Of a stretch of DNA of 62,372 nucleotides, positions 27,362-36,726 are shown one piece after another (the stretch's first letter is position 1; each line of letters begins with the position of its first letter). The notes beneath the pieces were generated by a model. The model saw only the letters and a program-made list of their open reading frames with translations, did no database searches and was not told where the DNA came from. Made by a program: the position numbers and the translations under genes. The stretch is from Candidatus Gastranaerophilales bacterium (GTDB taxonomy: Bacteria; Cyanobacteriota; Vampirovibrionia; Gastranaerophilales; Gastranaerophilaceae): contig CALVGZ010000011.1 in assembly GCA_944327225.1 (NCBI GenBank), positions 1-62,372 on the forward strand, given 5' to 3'.

Positions 27362-28001
27362 TTAAAATATTTTCATATAAATCTGAAAAATTATCAAAAA
27401 TAATTTCTGCACCATTTTGAATAAGAAAGTCACGTGTTTTATAGCCCCAAGAAACGCTATAGCAAGCAATGCCAGCATTTTTAGCTGTTTGAATGTCTAT
27501 CTCGCTGTCCCCAATAAAAAGTGCTTCTTTTTCATTGACATCAAAAGTTTTTATAATGCTTAAGAGGCTTTTAGGATTTGGTTTTTTAGGAAAATCAATT
27601 GTTTCTCCCATTGAAATATCAAAAATATCTTCAAAAAATAATTTAGATAATTTTTTAACTTCAAAATCAGGTTTATTAGATAATACTGCAAGTTTTAAAC
27701 CCTTATCTTTTAACTTCTTAAGAGTTTCTTTTGCACCGTTATAGGGTCTTGTTTTATTTGTTGAATTTTTTGAATAATGGTTTTTAAAAATTTCAAAACA
27801 TTCACCAATTTTTTCTACATTATCACCGACGGCTCTTTCTATTAATTTGTAAACCCCGTTTCCTACAAACTCTCTTATTTCATTTATATTCCTTTTTTTT
27901 AAATTGCATTTTTCAAGTGCAAAATTGACACTATCTGTTAAATCTTCAAGAGTATATAATAAAGTTCCGTCCATATCAAAAACTACAACTTTTACTTTCA
28001 T
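27351..28001 (-). CDS. gph: HAD-family phosphatase (phosphoglycolate phosphatase-like)
   Basis: A 216-residue haloacid-dehalogenase phosphatase. Motif I is VVFDMDGTLL, motif II lies in LAVLSNKPD, motif III is the Lys in FPKKPNP, and motif IV is FIGDSEIDIQTA. The cap domain between I and II has the helical four-bundle pattern of Gph/PgmB-like enzymes. ATG 28001 follows AAGGA and gives the family-typical start MKVKVVVFD. Phosphoglycolate is the usual substrate, but closely related members act on other small phosphates. It could in principle act on phosphonate-locus metabolites given its position. Confidence 0.82.
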   Translation of the reverse strand: MKVKVVVFDMDGTLLYTLEDLTDSVNFALEKCNLKKRNINEIREFVGNGVYKLIERAVGDNVEKIGECFEIFKNHYSKNSTNKTRPYNGAKETLKKLKDKGLKLAVLSNKPDFEVKKLSKLFFEDIFDISMGETIDFPKKPNPKSLLSIIKTFDVNEKEALFIGDSEIDIQTAKNAGIACYSVSWGYKTRDFLIQNGAEIIFDNFSDLYENILTMI

Positions 28002-28140
28002 TTTTAATCCTTTTTCAGTATGAAAATTACCTAAAACCATTACAATTATTTACAAAGATGATATAATTTTATTATAACGTGGAACACAGAATATTATAGT
28101 ATAATCATACGGATATGATAAGATAAAAGGATTTATTATT

Positions 28141-29982
28141 ATGTCTACAACAATTACAGGCGTCGGTTCAGGTTTTGATATAGATAGTTGGATTACCCAG
28201 CTTGTTTCTGCTAAAGAAACTTCTCTTTTAACACCACTTCAAACAAAACTGACAACTTTACAAAATAAAAGTTCGGCATTAACGGAGCTAAAAGGTAAAT
28301 ATTCAACCTTGCAATCAGCTTTGCAAACTTTTACAAAAACAATATATGATTCCACCTCGGATATGTGGTGTAATACAACAATAAATTCTTCTAATTCAGC
28401 TTATGCAACGGCAACTTCATCGGGAAATGTTGCAAGTGCCAATATTGAACTTCAAATAGAACAAATTGCAACAGCAACAAGTGCAAAAAGTGTAAATAGC
28501 CTGGGTACAATTTCAAAAGAAAATATAGAAAATGCAAAATTCACCAATCTAGCTAATGGTCAAGCTACCGCAGGTAACTTCACAATGTTTTTAAACGGTA
28601 AAGAATATGAAATTGAAATTGAATCAAATGATACCGTTAAAAATGTTATGGATAAAATCTATAATGCAACAGATGGTAAAATTCAAGCAAGCGTTGATGA
28701 TAACGGTAATTTTTCTATAAAAGCATATAAAGAAGAAACTGATTCTGACGGTGCAAAAAGTTATGTTGTAGATGAAAGTGCAATATTATCTTTAGGGTCA
28801 AGCTCGGATGAATCTAATTTAGCTTCAGCTTTAAAACTGCATGATAAAGAAGGAACATACAGCTACACAAGCTCCTATCCAGTTTCAACAGTAAATACAA
28901 AATCGGCAATGGCAAGTGCTGAATCGGGGTTGAGTGGAATAAAATTCTTCGATGAAAATGGAGACCCTGCTAAATCGGGTACAATTACAATTAACGGTGT
29001 AGATTTTGAAATTGATGAAAGTACATCATTAAATACTTTAATTTCAAGAATTAACGGAAACTCCGAAGCAAACGTTAAAGCAAGTTATGATTCCTTAACT
29101 AATAAGCTTATTCTGACTTCAACCGAAACAGGTCAAAATAACATTAGCTTAACAGAATCAGGAACAAATTTATTAAATGTTTTAGGTTTTACAACAGGTG
29201 AAGGTGAAAACGAAATATTGGCCCAAGGTTCTCAGACACTGGGACAAAATGCAATAGTATACATTAACGGAAATAAAGTTATCTCAACTTCAAACACGAT
29301 AACTGGTGAATCATCCGGTATAGCTAATCTTTCGATTACAGTTAAAAAACCAACGAGTGACTATTCAAACAATAAGGATGATGAAAAAAATATCACACTT
29401 GATATTGAACCAGATTATACAAAAGTCAAAGAAGCCTTACAAACATTTGTTGACGCATATAACGATGTAGTTACAACTACAAAATCAATGGCGGGTTCAG
29501 ATGGTGCAATCGGACATGATTCAACACTGAATTCAATTTTATCATCCGTAAGAGGACTAACATCAGATGTAAGCAACAACGACGGAATGTATACAATGCT
29601 TGCTCAAATAGGTATTTCAGCATCATCCGCAGATACAACTAAACTAACTATTGATGAAAAAAAATTAGATGAAGCATTAACAAAAAACTTTGATTCTGTT
29701 AAATTGCTTCTATCCGACGGTTATACAAGTAAAACCGATAATGGATTGTTTGATAAGCTTTTGGCTGATGTTACGTCTGTTTTGGATGTTGAAAACGGAT
29801 ATTTTAGCCAAAAAACATCGAGTATTGATTCTCAAATAGATTCCGTAAACGACAGAATTGAAAGAGCAAACACAAAAATTGCAAACTACGAAGCAAGAAT
29901 TACTAAACAATTTAATAATATGGATTCAACCATTTCAACGTTAAGTGCTCAACTATCTTCATTCCAATCTTATTTCGGATAA
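28141..29982 (+). CDS. fliD: Flagellar hook-associated protein 2 (filament cap)
   Basis: A 613-residue FliD. The N-terminus TITGVGSGFDIDSWITQLV is the family signature, followed by a predicted coiled coil (~35-75), repeated D2/D3 beta domains, the central INGNKVISTSNTITG element, and a C-terminal coiled coil (~555-605). It caps the growing flagellar filament and is exported by the flagellar type III system, consistent with the absence of a signal peptide. AAGGA precedes the ATG. No fliS, fliT or flagellin gene accompanies it here, so it is an isolated flagellar gene. Confidence 0.93.
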   Translation: MSTTITGVGSGFDIDSWITQLVSAKETSLLTPLQTKLTTLQNKSSALTELKGKYSTLQSALQTFTKTIYDSTSDMWCNTTINSSNSAYATATSSGNVASANIELQIEQIATATSAKSVNSLGTISKENIENAKFTNLANGQATAGNFTMFLNGKEYEIEIESNDTVKNVMDKIYNATDGKIQASVDDNGNFSIKAYKEETDSDGAKSYVVDESAILSLGSSSDESNLASALKLHDKEGTYSYTSSYPVSTVNTKSAMASAESGLSGIKFFDENGDPAKSGTITINGVDFEIDESTSLNTLISRINGNSEANVKASYDSLTNKLILTSTETGQNNISLTESGTNLLNVLGFTTGEGENEILAQGSQTLGQNAIVYINGNKVISTSNTITGESSGIANLSITVKKPTSDYSNNKDDEKNITLDIEPDYTKVKEALQTFVDAYNDVVTTTKSMAGSDGAIGHDSTLNSILSSVRGLTSDVSNNDGMYTMLAQIGISASSADTTKLTIDEKKLDEALTKNFDSVKLLLSDGYTSKTDNGLFDKLLADVTSVLDVENGYFSQKTSSIDSQIDSVNDRIERANTKIANYEARITKQFNNMDSTISTLSAQLSSFQSYFG

Positions 29983-29993
29983 AACAGACAAGC

Positions 29994-31022
29994 TTATTTA
30001 TTTAGTCTGCCTGCTAACTGACCACATGCAGCGTCAATATCTGCACCTCTTTCAAGCCTTATGGTTACTTTTTTCCCGCTTGCTTCAAGCAGATACTTAA
30101 ACCTTAGCATATCATTTCTTTCGGGTTTTTTAAATTTATCACCTTTAATCGGGTTATATGGAATAAGATTTATGTTACATTTTAAATCTTTTAAATAATT
30201 TATAAGTTCTTTTGCACATTCAATGGTATCATTAAACCCGCCGATTAAAATATACTCGATTGTAATTCTGTCTTTGGTTTGTTGGTTATAAATTTTCAGT
30301 ACATCATGCAAAGCATTTATATCATATTTTCTTTCTATGGGCATAACCTCACTTCTTAGTGCATGATTAGGAGAATGCAAGGAAACAGCCAGTGTCGGAA
30401 GCAACTCATTTTTTGATAATTCCAAGATTTTTGGAACAACTCCGCAAGTTGAAAGAGTTATTCTTCTTATTGATATTTGAAGATTTTTATTAATCAATTT
30501 CAAAGCTTCAACAACATTATCAAAATTGTCCAAGGGTTCTCCCTGCCCCATAAAAACTACATTTGTAATTTTTAGGCCGGTATCTATTTGGGCGTGTAAT
30601 ATTTGAGAAATTATTTCGTGTGCAAAAAGATTTCTCTTAAAACCGTTTTTTCCGGTTGCACAGAATTTACAACCCATTTTACAGCCAATTTGACTTGAAA
30701 CACACATTGAAAGATTTGAACGATTATCAAACCTCATCAAAACAGTTTCCGCACAGTTACCGTCAGCAAATTCAATTAAATATTTAATTGTACCGTCTTT
30801 TGAGATTTGTCTTAATTTTATTTTTGAATCTAAAATAGTACAATTTTCATTTAAAAAAGCTCTGAATTCCTTTTTGACATCTGTCATATCATCAAAAGAA
30901 GAAGCATTTTTTGCCCAAATCCAAGAAAAAATTTGTTGTGCTTTATATTTTTTTTCACCTTTTGATACTATAAAATCAATAAGTTCTTCTTTTGAAAACT
31001 TTGATAATACAACTTTTTCCAT
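29994..31022 (-). CDS. rlmN: 23S rRNA m2A2503 / tRNA m2A37 methyltransferase
   Basis: A 342-residue radical SAM methyltransferase that methylates C2 of A2503 in 23S rRNA and A37 of some tRNAs. The cluster motif is GCKMGCKFCATG. The catalytic Cys pair is completed by Cys in RRITLSTCGV... and in DAACGQLAGRL at the C-terminus. The length fits RlmN. There is no Shine-Dalgarno; an extended -10 (TGTTAATAT) lies 6 nt before the ATG. It is convergent with fliD, 11 bp apart. Confidence 0.95.
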   Translation of the reverse strand: MEKVVLSKFSKEELIDFIVSKGEKKYKAQQIFSWIWAKNASSFDDMTDVKKEFRAFLNENCTILDSKIKLRQISKDGTIKYLIEFADGNCAETVLMRFDNRSNLSMCVSSQIGCKMGCKFCATGKNGFKRNLFAHEIISQILHAQIDTGLKITNVVFMGQGEPLDNFDNVVEALKLINKNLQISIRRITLSTCGVVPKILELSKNELLPTLAVSLHSPNHALRSEVMPIERKYDINALHDVLKIYNQQTKDRITIEYILIGGFNDTIECAKELINYLKDLKCNINLIPYNPIKGDKFKKPERNDMLRFKYLLEASGKKVTIRLERGADIDAACGQLAGRLNK

Positions 31023-31037
31023 ATTGAAATATTAACA
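31023..31037 (-). promoter_or_regulatory. Extended -10 of rlmN, leaderless layout
   Basis: On the minus strand TG-T-TAATAT is followed by six bases and the ATG. The hexamer is at 31029-31034. Confidence 0.5.
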
Positions 31038-31115
31038 TAAATTAAAAATTTTTTAAAAATCATTTAATTTCTATTGCAAATAAAATATCTTTAAAATAAA
31101 ATGTATTTACCCGAA

Positions 31116-31133
31116 GTGGCTTTGGTATGCCAC
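31116..31133 (+). promoter_or_regulatory. Leader hairpin before rpmI-rplT
   Basis: GTGGC (31116-31120) and GCCAC (31129-31133) form a 5-bp stem with an 8-nt loop, 25 nt upstream of the rpmI start and just before AAGGAG. In many bacteria this operon is controlled by L20 binding its leader. Whether this hairpin is that site is a guess from position. Confidence 0.35.
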
Positions 31134-31158
31134 AAGGAAACAAAAAAAGGAGAAAAAA

Positions 31159-31371
31159 ATGCCTAAAATGAAAACACACAGATCAGCAGCTAAACGCTAC
31201 AAAATCACAGGAACCGGTAAAATTTTAAGACAAAAAGCCGGAAAAGGACACCTACTGGCTCATAAAAGCTCAGCTAGAAAAAACAGACTTTCAGGTACAA
31301 CTGAAGTGTTTGAAGGAAATTTAAAAATGATTTCCAAAGAGTTGCCGTACAAAAAGAAATTCACTAGATAG
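31159..31371 (+). CDS. rpmI: 50S ribosomal protein L35
   Basis: A 70-residue basic ribosomal protein. MPKMKTHRSAAKRYKITGTGK is the family start (first 20 residues diagnostic), and the GHLLAHKSSARKNRL segment is also conserved. AAGGAG lies 7 nt upstream. It is followed by rplT after 10 bp. infC, often the first gene of this operon, is absent here. Confidence 0.97.
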   Translation: MPKMKTHRSAAKRYKITGTGKILRQKAGKGHLLAHKSSARKNRLSGTTEVFEGNLKMISKELPYKKKFTR

Positions 31372-31381
31372 GAGCTGAACA

Positions 31382-31732
31382 ATGAGAGTCAAACGTGGTA
31401 ATGTTTTAAGAAAAAGACATAAAAAAATATTGAAATTAGCTAAAGGCTTCTTAGGAGCAAGGAGCAGAATATTTAAAGTTGCAAACATTGCTGTAATGAA
31501 AAAATTGAAATATCAATACAGAGACAGACGTAACCTAAAAAGAAATATGCGTGCTCTTTGGATAATTAGAATTAATGCTGCAGTTCGTGAATTGGGACTT
31601 AGCTATTCAAAATTTATGAATATGCTTAAAAAAGCTAACATCCAAGTGAACAGAAAAATGTTGGCTGAACTTGCAACAAACGAACCAGAAGCTTTTAAGG
31701 TTTTGGTTGAAACAGCACAAAGTGCAAAATAG
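31382..31732 (+). CDS. rplT: 50S ribosomal protein L20
   Basis: A 116-residue ribosomal protein that binds 23S rRNA early in assembly. [20 protein letters not shown] and [10 protein letters not shown] near the start, and the [20 protein letters not shown] core, are characteristic. AGGAG precedes the ATG. An intrinsic terminator follows 28 bp after the stop, closing the rpmI-rplT operon. Confidence 0.97.
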   Translation: MRVKRGNVLRKRHKKILKLAKGFLGARSRIFKVANIAVMKKLKYQYRDRRNLKRNMRALWIIRINAAVRELGLSYSKFMNMLKKANIQVNRKMLAELATNEPEAFKVLVETAQSAK

Positions 31733-31760
31733 CTTAATAGTAAATATATTAAAATACACA

Positions 31761-31787
31761 AAGACCGCATATTATATGCGGTCTTTT
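31761..31787 (+). terminator. Intrinsic terminator after rplT
   Basis: A perfect 11-bp stem (AAGACCGCATA / TATGCGGTCTT) with a 3-nt loop runs into a short T-rich tail. It ends the ribosomal operon. Confidence 0.85.
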
Positions 31788-31847
31788 CAAATTTGGATGC
31801 CTCTCTTTTTCGTGCTGTTCTCTTTACTCTCTTTACTCTCTTGATTT

Positions 31848-32036
31848 TTAATCCAAAAGTGCTTCCAAAATCGCTGCATTTTTAGTTGCAAATGTGTTTT
31901 CCCTCATTTTTGAACGATTAATATACGTTCTCAATGCTTCTCTGATTAGTTCACTTCTTGTTCTGTTCTCGCCTTCTGCTACAGAATCAATTTGTGATAA
32001 AAACTTCTCGGGCATTGAAATTAGAACTCTTGCCAT
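31848..32036 (-). CDS. Ribbon-helix-helix (CopG-type) regulator
   Basis: A 62-residue DNA-binding protein. RVLISMPEKFLSQIDSVA is the beta-strand plus first helix, and RTRSELIREALRTYI the second helix of a ribbon-helix-helix fold, active as a dimer. The frame is open to 32195, but AAGGAG sits 7 nt before ATG 32036, giving the usual compact length; an ATG two codons earlier is too close to it. Such proteins are often antitoxins, but no toxin gene is adjacent: the next gene downstream is convergent rplT. A stand-alone regulator is more likely. Confidence 0.75.
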   Translation of the reverse strand: MARVLISMPEKFLSQIDSVAEGENRTRSELIREALRTYINRSKMRENTFATKNAAILEALLD

Positions 32037-32207
32037 TGACATTCTCCTTATCGCTATTTTATTTTTGTTATCGTTCTTACATATATATAAAGTATATCTA
32101 AAAGAATAAATTGATTTTTTAAAATATTCTAGCTTAATATTTCTTAATAAATTCATAAAAAGTTCTCTAAAATATGACAAAACTTTTATTGCCATTAAAT
32201 AAAAAAT

Positions 32208-32591
32208 ATGAGAAATGTTTTAATAAAATTATTTAAAAATAAAAAACAATGCAATCATAAAAAAGCTTTATTAAATACAAATGAAGGATACTGCCCTGAC
32301 TGCGGACAATATCTGGTAAAAAATTATTATATAGTAAGATGTGCTTCATGTGGTGTTAAAAGAGAAGCAAAACTTGTCTGGGGAGAAATATTGCCAAAAG
32401 ATAAATATTGCTCAAATTGTGGGGCAAAAGAATATTATATTGAAAAATTAGATAAAATCAATTTTATAGATGCTCAATATGCAATATATCTGAAGGAAAT
32501 AGCACAAGAACTAAAAATTTTGCATCCCGATACACAAATTTGGGTAGAGGAAAATGAAAAAATAAGACAAATAGGAATAAAATCAACTTAA
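32208..32591 (+). CDS. Zinc-ribbon protein of unknown function
   Basis: A 127-residue protein with a tandem zinc-ribbon arrangement: CPDCG, CASCG and CSNCG knuckles within ~60 residues, preceded by a CNH. The C-terminal ~45 residues are helical and acidic (EIAQELKILHPDTQIWVEEN). No domain beyond the ribbons is recognised. There is no Shine-Dalgarno; an AT-rich hexamer (TTAAAT, 32195-32200) lies 7 nt before the ATG. Its 3' end overlaps the dnaE end by 9 bp on the opposite strand. Confidence 0.6.
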   Translation: MRNVLIKLFKNKKQCNHKKALLNTNEGYCPDCGQYLVKNYYIVRCASCGVKREAKLVWGEILPKDKYCSNCGAKEYYIEKLDKINFIDAQYAIYLKEIAQELKILHPDTQIWVEENEKIRQIGIKST

Positions 32592-35500
32592 AGATTGGAC
32601 TTCTACTTCAAGCTTATCTTTAAAAGCATCGGTCAACTCTCTTTCAACAGAACTATTTAAACTAATCCAAAGGTGAGAGTTGGTAAGCATTTGAAATCTT
32701 TTTAAATTATCAAATTCATCAGGTGCTTCAAAATCAATCACAACAGGATTTTCACCTTTATGTTTTGCAAGAAGTTCTTTTAATAATACATTTTCTTCAG
32801 CTGCAAATTCTTTTAAAAAATGCAAAGTAACAACATTAACTTCACCAATAGGTTTGACTTCGTTTATTGCAAGATTAATTTCATCATCTCGGACATTAAC
32901 TTTTGCTTTAATTATAACTTTTTGTTCTGATTCGATTGATACACCGTAATTTTCAACTACTTTGGGGAAAGCAACCACGCCGATTCTACCTGTTAAATCT
33001 TCAATTTGACCTGTTTTAATATATTTTGTAGGATCCTTTTTAGTTGGTTTTTGAACAATTTGAGATAATAAGCCACAAATTGTAACCGATTCGTCTTGTT
33101 TTGGATTTTCTAAAATATCTTCTATAGTTTCTGTTGTTATATATTTTAAGGTATTCTTAATAGAAGCTAACGGATGAGAAGTAACATAAATACCCATTAA
33201 TTCTTTTTCAAACATTTGAATTTGAGAATCGGAAAATTCATCCTCGCTGCTTCCTGACATTTTAAATGTCGGTATATTAAGTTCTTCCTGCTGTTCGCCG
33301 CCAAAAGCCGAAAATAAACTGACTTGACCTGACATTTTTGTTTTTTCAGTATTGTGAACAAAATCCACAACACTATCTATATTATTCAAAAGTTGCTTTC
33401 TGGATTTTTCAATACCTGTAAAAGCCCCGGCTTTAATTAAACTTTCAAGCGTTCTTTTGTTTAAACATTTTGAATCGACTCTTGAACAAAAATCAAAAAA
33501 GCTTTCAAAAGGTTTGTTTTTTCTTTCTTTTTCGATTTGTTCAATTACAGCTTCTCCCACATTTTTAATAGAAGCTAAACCAAAACGAATATTTTTACCG
33601 TCAGGGGTGAATTGAGAATTTGAATTATTTATATCAGGTGCTAATACTTCAATACCTTGTGCTTGACATTGAAGAATATATTGTTGAGTTTTGTCTTTAT
33701 TATCAGCAACGGAAGTTAACATTGCACACATATATTCAACAGGAAAATGAGCTTTTAAATATGCTGTTTGATAAGCTACAAAAGCATAAGCAGAAGAATG
33801 TGCTTTATTAAAACAATATTTTGCAAAACTTTCAATTTGCTCAAATAATTTAGTGGCAGCTTCAGAACTCATACCTTTTTTAGCTGTCGCTTCAACAAAA
33901 ATAGATTTTTGTTCCGCCATTTGTTGAAGTTTCTTTTTGCCCATCATACGACGAACCATATCAGCTCCGCCTAATGAGTAATCAGCTAAAGTTTGAAATA
34001 TTGCCATAATTTGCTCTTGGTATAGGATTGTTCCATAAGTATCTTTTAAAATACCTTCCAATAAAGGATGAGCGTATTCAATTTTTTGACGGCCATGTTT
34101 TCTGTCAATAAAGTCTTCTACCATGCCAGCTTCCAACGGTCCCGGACGATAAAGAGCGACCATAGCACCCAAATCCTCAAAAACCGTAGGTTTTAAACGT
34201 TTAATATATTTCTTCATTCCGCCTGATTCAAGTTGAAAAACCGCATCAGTTTCGCCTTTTGATAACATTTCAAATGTAGCTTTATCATCAAGCGGAATAT
34301 TATTTATGTCAATATCTTTACCGGTTCTTTCTTTAATTAAATCAAGTGCATCTTGGATAATCGTTAAAGTTTCAAGCCCTAAAAAGTCCATTTTCAAAAG
34401 CCCGAGTTTTTCAATGCCCGCCATCGGATATTGAGTTGTTGTAGCTTTTTCTTTTGATAAAGCAACTGGAATAATCTCATCCATTGGACGGGGTGCTATA
34501 ATAACTCCGGCGGCATGAGTACCTACTTGATTTTTAAGCCCTTCCATGTGCAGTGCTTCATCAACCAAACTTTGTACTTGTGAATTTTCATCACATAATT
34601 TTTTTAGCTCCATTCCTTTCAGCAAGGCTTCCTTTAATTTTGTTCCGGGAGCATTTGGAACCATTCCTGCCCAACTGTTTGCTTGAGAAAAAGGTATATC
34701 ATATACTCTGCAAACCGCCTTCAAAGCAGCCTTAGCAGCCAAAGTGCCGAAAGTTATAATTTGACAAACATGATCTTTGCCCCACCTGTCTGAAACATAA
34801 TCTATAACTTCACCACGTCTGCGTTTACAAAAATCAATATCTATATCGGGCATCGATATTCTTTCAGGATTTAAAAACCTCTCAAATAATAAATTATGAT
34901 ATATAGGATCAAGCTCAGTTATTCCAAGTGCATAAGCTACAATTGAACCGGCAGCCGAGCCTCTGCCGGGACCGACCGGAATATGGTGTTCTTTTGCCCA
35001 ATTAATAAAATCCCAAGTCAAAAGAAAATATGCGGGAAATCCCATTTTAAAAATTACACTTTTTTCATATTCATAACGCTCAATTATAGAATCACTGACA
35101 GGTTCGCCATATCGCTTCTTTAATCCTTCACGACAAAGATAGTCAAAATATTCCTCTTCGCTATATCCGTTCGGACAAGGAAATTTAGGCAAATATTCTT
35201 TTGTTTTTCCAAATTCCAACTTATCCATTTGAAAATCAACTTTTGAAGCAACTTCTACAGTATTATTAATACATTCATTAAAATATTCTTCATCCATCCA
35301 AGAAAAAGCTTGCCTAAGCTCATCTACCGTTTTTACATAAAATTCATTTACTGAAAACTTAAATCTGTCAGGATTTGATTTTGATGATTTTGTTTGTTCG
35401 CACAATAGAGTATCATGCCAAGAAGCGTCTTGTGCCTTTAAATAATGTGAATCATTTGTTATGACCGTTTTTATATTCAATTCTTTTGCTATTTCAATTA

Positions 35501-36107
35501 AAAACGGATTAGATTCTTTCTGTTCTTTTAAGCCATGATCTTGAAGCTCGATATAATAATCATCTTTAAAAAGTTCTTTATAATATTTAGCTCTTTTTAT
35601 GGCTTCTTCTTTATTTCCATCTAAGTAAAACTTTGCAACTTCGCCTTGGATACAAGCTGATAAACATATTAAATCATCTTTATATTTTTCTAGAAGTTCG
35701 TGATTTATACGAGGTTTATAATAATACCCTTCGGTTGTTGCAATTGAATCTAATTTGCATAAATTATGGTAGCCGTTTTGATTTTTTGCCAATAAAACCA
35801 AATGGTACATGGTTTTTTTGGATCTATCTTCCAGTACGTCGCCATCACAAATATAAAATTCACATCCTAAAATTGGCTTTACGGTTTCTATTTTCTTTTT
35901 GAATTCTTGTTCACTCTCATCTAACATGTGAGATAACATTTCATTTTTTGCTATAAACATATCAGCACAACCATACATAACCCCGTGATCTGTAATTGCA
36001 ATTGCAGGCATGTCATTTTGGGCTGCGTATTTATATAAATCGGGTATTTTTATGGCTCCGTCCAGCAAGGAGTATTCTGTGTGTACATGCAATGGAACAT
36101 ATTTCAT
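32583..36107 (-). CDS. dnaE: DNA polymerase III alpha subunit
   Basis: A 1174-residue replicative polymerase of the DnaE1 type. The N-terminal PHP domain starts HVHTEYSLLDG. The palm carries the catalytic PDIDIDFCKRRR motif, followed by CFNKAHSSAYAFVAYQTAY in the fingers, a helix-hairpin-helix region, and an OB-fold domain (ESVTICGLLSQIV). The length is normal. It has no Shine-Dalgarno and an extended -10 (TGTTAAAAT) just before the ATG. It is a good marker for placing the organism. Confidence 0.97.
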   Translation of the reverse strand: MKYVPLHVHTEYSLLDGAIKIPDLYKYAAQNDMPAIAITDHGVMYGCADMFIAKNEMLSHMLDESEQEFKKKIETVKPILGCEFYICDGDVLEDRSKKTMYHLVLLAKNQNGYHNLCKLDSIATTEGYYYKPRINHELLEKYKDDLICLSACIQGEVAKFYLDGNKEEAIKRAKYYKELFKDDYYIELQDHGLKEQKESNPFLIEIAKELNIKTVITNDSHYLKAQDASWHDTLLCEQTKSSKSNPDRFKFSVNEFYVKTVDELRQAFSWMDEEYFNECINNTVEVASKVDFQMDKLEFGKTKEYLPKFPCPNGYSEEEYFDYLCREGLKKRYGEPVSDSIIERYEYEKSVIFKMGFPAYFLLTWDFINWAKEHHIPVGPGRGSAAGSIVAYALGITELDPIYHNLLFERFLNPERISMPDIDIDFCKRRRGEVIDYVSDRWGKDHVCQIITFGTLAAKAALKAVCRVYDIPFSQANSWAGMVPNAPGTKLKEALLKGMELKKLCDENSQVQSLVDEALHMEGLKNQVGTHAAGVIIAPRPMDEIIPVALSKEKATTTQYPMAGIEKLGLLKMDFLGLETLTIIQDALDLIKERTGKDIDINNIPLDDKATFEMLSKGETDAVFQLESGGMKKYIKRLKPTVFEDLGAMVALYRPGPLEAGMVEDFIDRKHGRQKIEYAHPLLEGILKDTYGTILYQEQIMAIFQTLADYSLGGADMVRRMMGKKKLQQMAEQKSIFVEATAKKGMSSEAATKLFEQIESFAKYCFNKAHSSAYAFVAYQTAYLKAHFPVEYMCAMLTSVADNKDKTQQYILQCQAQGIEVLAPDINNSNSQFTPDGKNIRFGLASIKNVGEAVIEQIEKERKNKPFESFFDFCSRVDSKCLNKRTLESLIKAGAFTGIEKSRKQLLNNIDSVVDFVHNTEKTKMSGQVSLFSAFGGEQQEELNIPTFKMSGSSEDEFSDSQIQMFEKELMGIYVTSHPLASIKNTLKYITTETIEDILENPKQDESVTICGLLSQIVQKPTKKDPTKYIKTGQIEDLTGRIGVVAFPKVVENYGVSIESEQKVIIKAKVNVRDDEINLAINEVKPIGEVNVVTLHFLKEFAAEENVLLKELLAKHKGENPVVIDFEAPDEFDNLKRFQMLTNSHLWISLNSSVERELTDAFKDKLEVEVQSLS

Positions 36108-36123
36108 AATTTAAATTTTAACA
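36108..36123 (-). promoter_or_regulatory. Extended -10 of dnaE, leaderless layout
   Basis: On the minus strand TG-T-TAAAAT (hexamer 36115-36120) is followed by seven bases and the ATG, one base more than at the other genes with this arrangement. Confidence 0.45.
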
Positions 36124-36153
36124 TAGACAAAAAGCATGGAAAAAATCTGTCTG

Positions 36154-36726
36154 TTATTCCATTTTGTTCAATAATGCCTTTACATCTTCCGTTATTATCA
36201 TTTTTGGGTATTTATTTACAAATTCATCAAATATTGCCTTTGCTGTACCCTTTTTTCCTGTTTTATAGTATATTAAACCTGCTATTACTCTGTTATAAGG
36301 ATTTTCTTTGTCTGACATTACTTTTTTTATTTCTGCTTCATGAGTTTTGGTTTTTATACAAGCCTCTGCATAAGCTTCATAATAAGTCATATTTATGCAA
36401 TCTTTTTCTATAGCACCATTAAAAGCATTTTTTGCCAAATTATATCTTTTTAATTCCATAAAACATCTTCCGATGTTGTACAAATAAACAGCACTTTCTT
36501 GTGAATTTGGTATTAAATTATATGCTATTTCATATTCCTTTAATGCCCCTATATAATGCTTTTCATCAAAATATATATTTCCCATATTTGAATGAAGTCT
36601 AGCATTTTTTCTTGCATCTATTTTTTGCCATTCATATCCATCCAATCCTCTGTTTGAATTCATTGAAAACGAGGGTATGCTTATAAATATAAACAATACA
36701 AATAATATTTTATAATTCAATTTCAT
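36154..36726 (-). CDS. Exported TPR-repeat protein
   Basis: A 190-residue protein with an N-terminal hydrophobic segment (ILFVLFIFISIPSFS) that acts as a signal peptide or anchor. Helical repeats follow: ARLHSNMGNIYFDEKHYIGA, SAVYLYNIGRCFMELKRYN and AGLIYYKTGKKGTA fit the tetratricopeptide pattern. It probably works in the periplasm as a protein-binding scaffold. ATG 36726 is preferred over the in-frame TTG at 36741. It overlaps the end of the MBL hydrolase gene by 17 bp, so it is the last gene of the minus-strand run that starts with the sigma factor. Confidence 0.72.
   Translation of the reverse strand: MKLNYKILFVLFIFISIPSFSMNSNRGLDGYEWQKIDARKNARLHSNMGNIYFDEKHYIGALKEYEIAYNLIPNSQESAVYLYNIGRCFMELKRYNLAKNAFNGAIEKDCINMTYYEAYAEACIKTKTHEAEIKKVMSDKENPYNRVIAGLIYYKTGKKGTAKAIFDEFVNKYPKMIITEDVKALLNKME

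Noticed and set aside
28080-28140. Sigma-54 promoter before fliD
   Set aside because: A TGGAAC element is present, but the -12 GC element at the right distance is missing; TATAAT nearby suggests sigma-70 type.
31822-31842. TCTTTACTC direct repeat
   Set aside because: Two short copies in a pyrimidine-rich tail between convergent genes; no further structure.
31848-32036. Toxin-antitoxin pair
   Set aside because: The ribbon-helix-helix gene has no adjacent toxin-sized gene on its strand; its downstream neighbour is convergent rplT.
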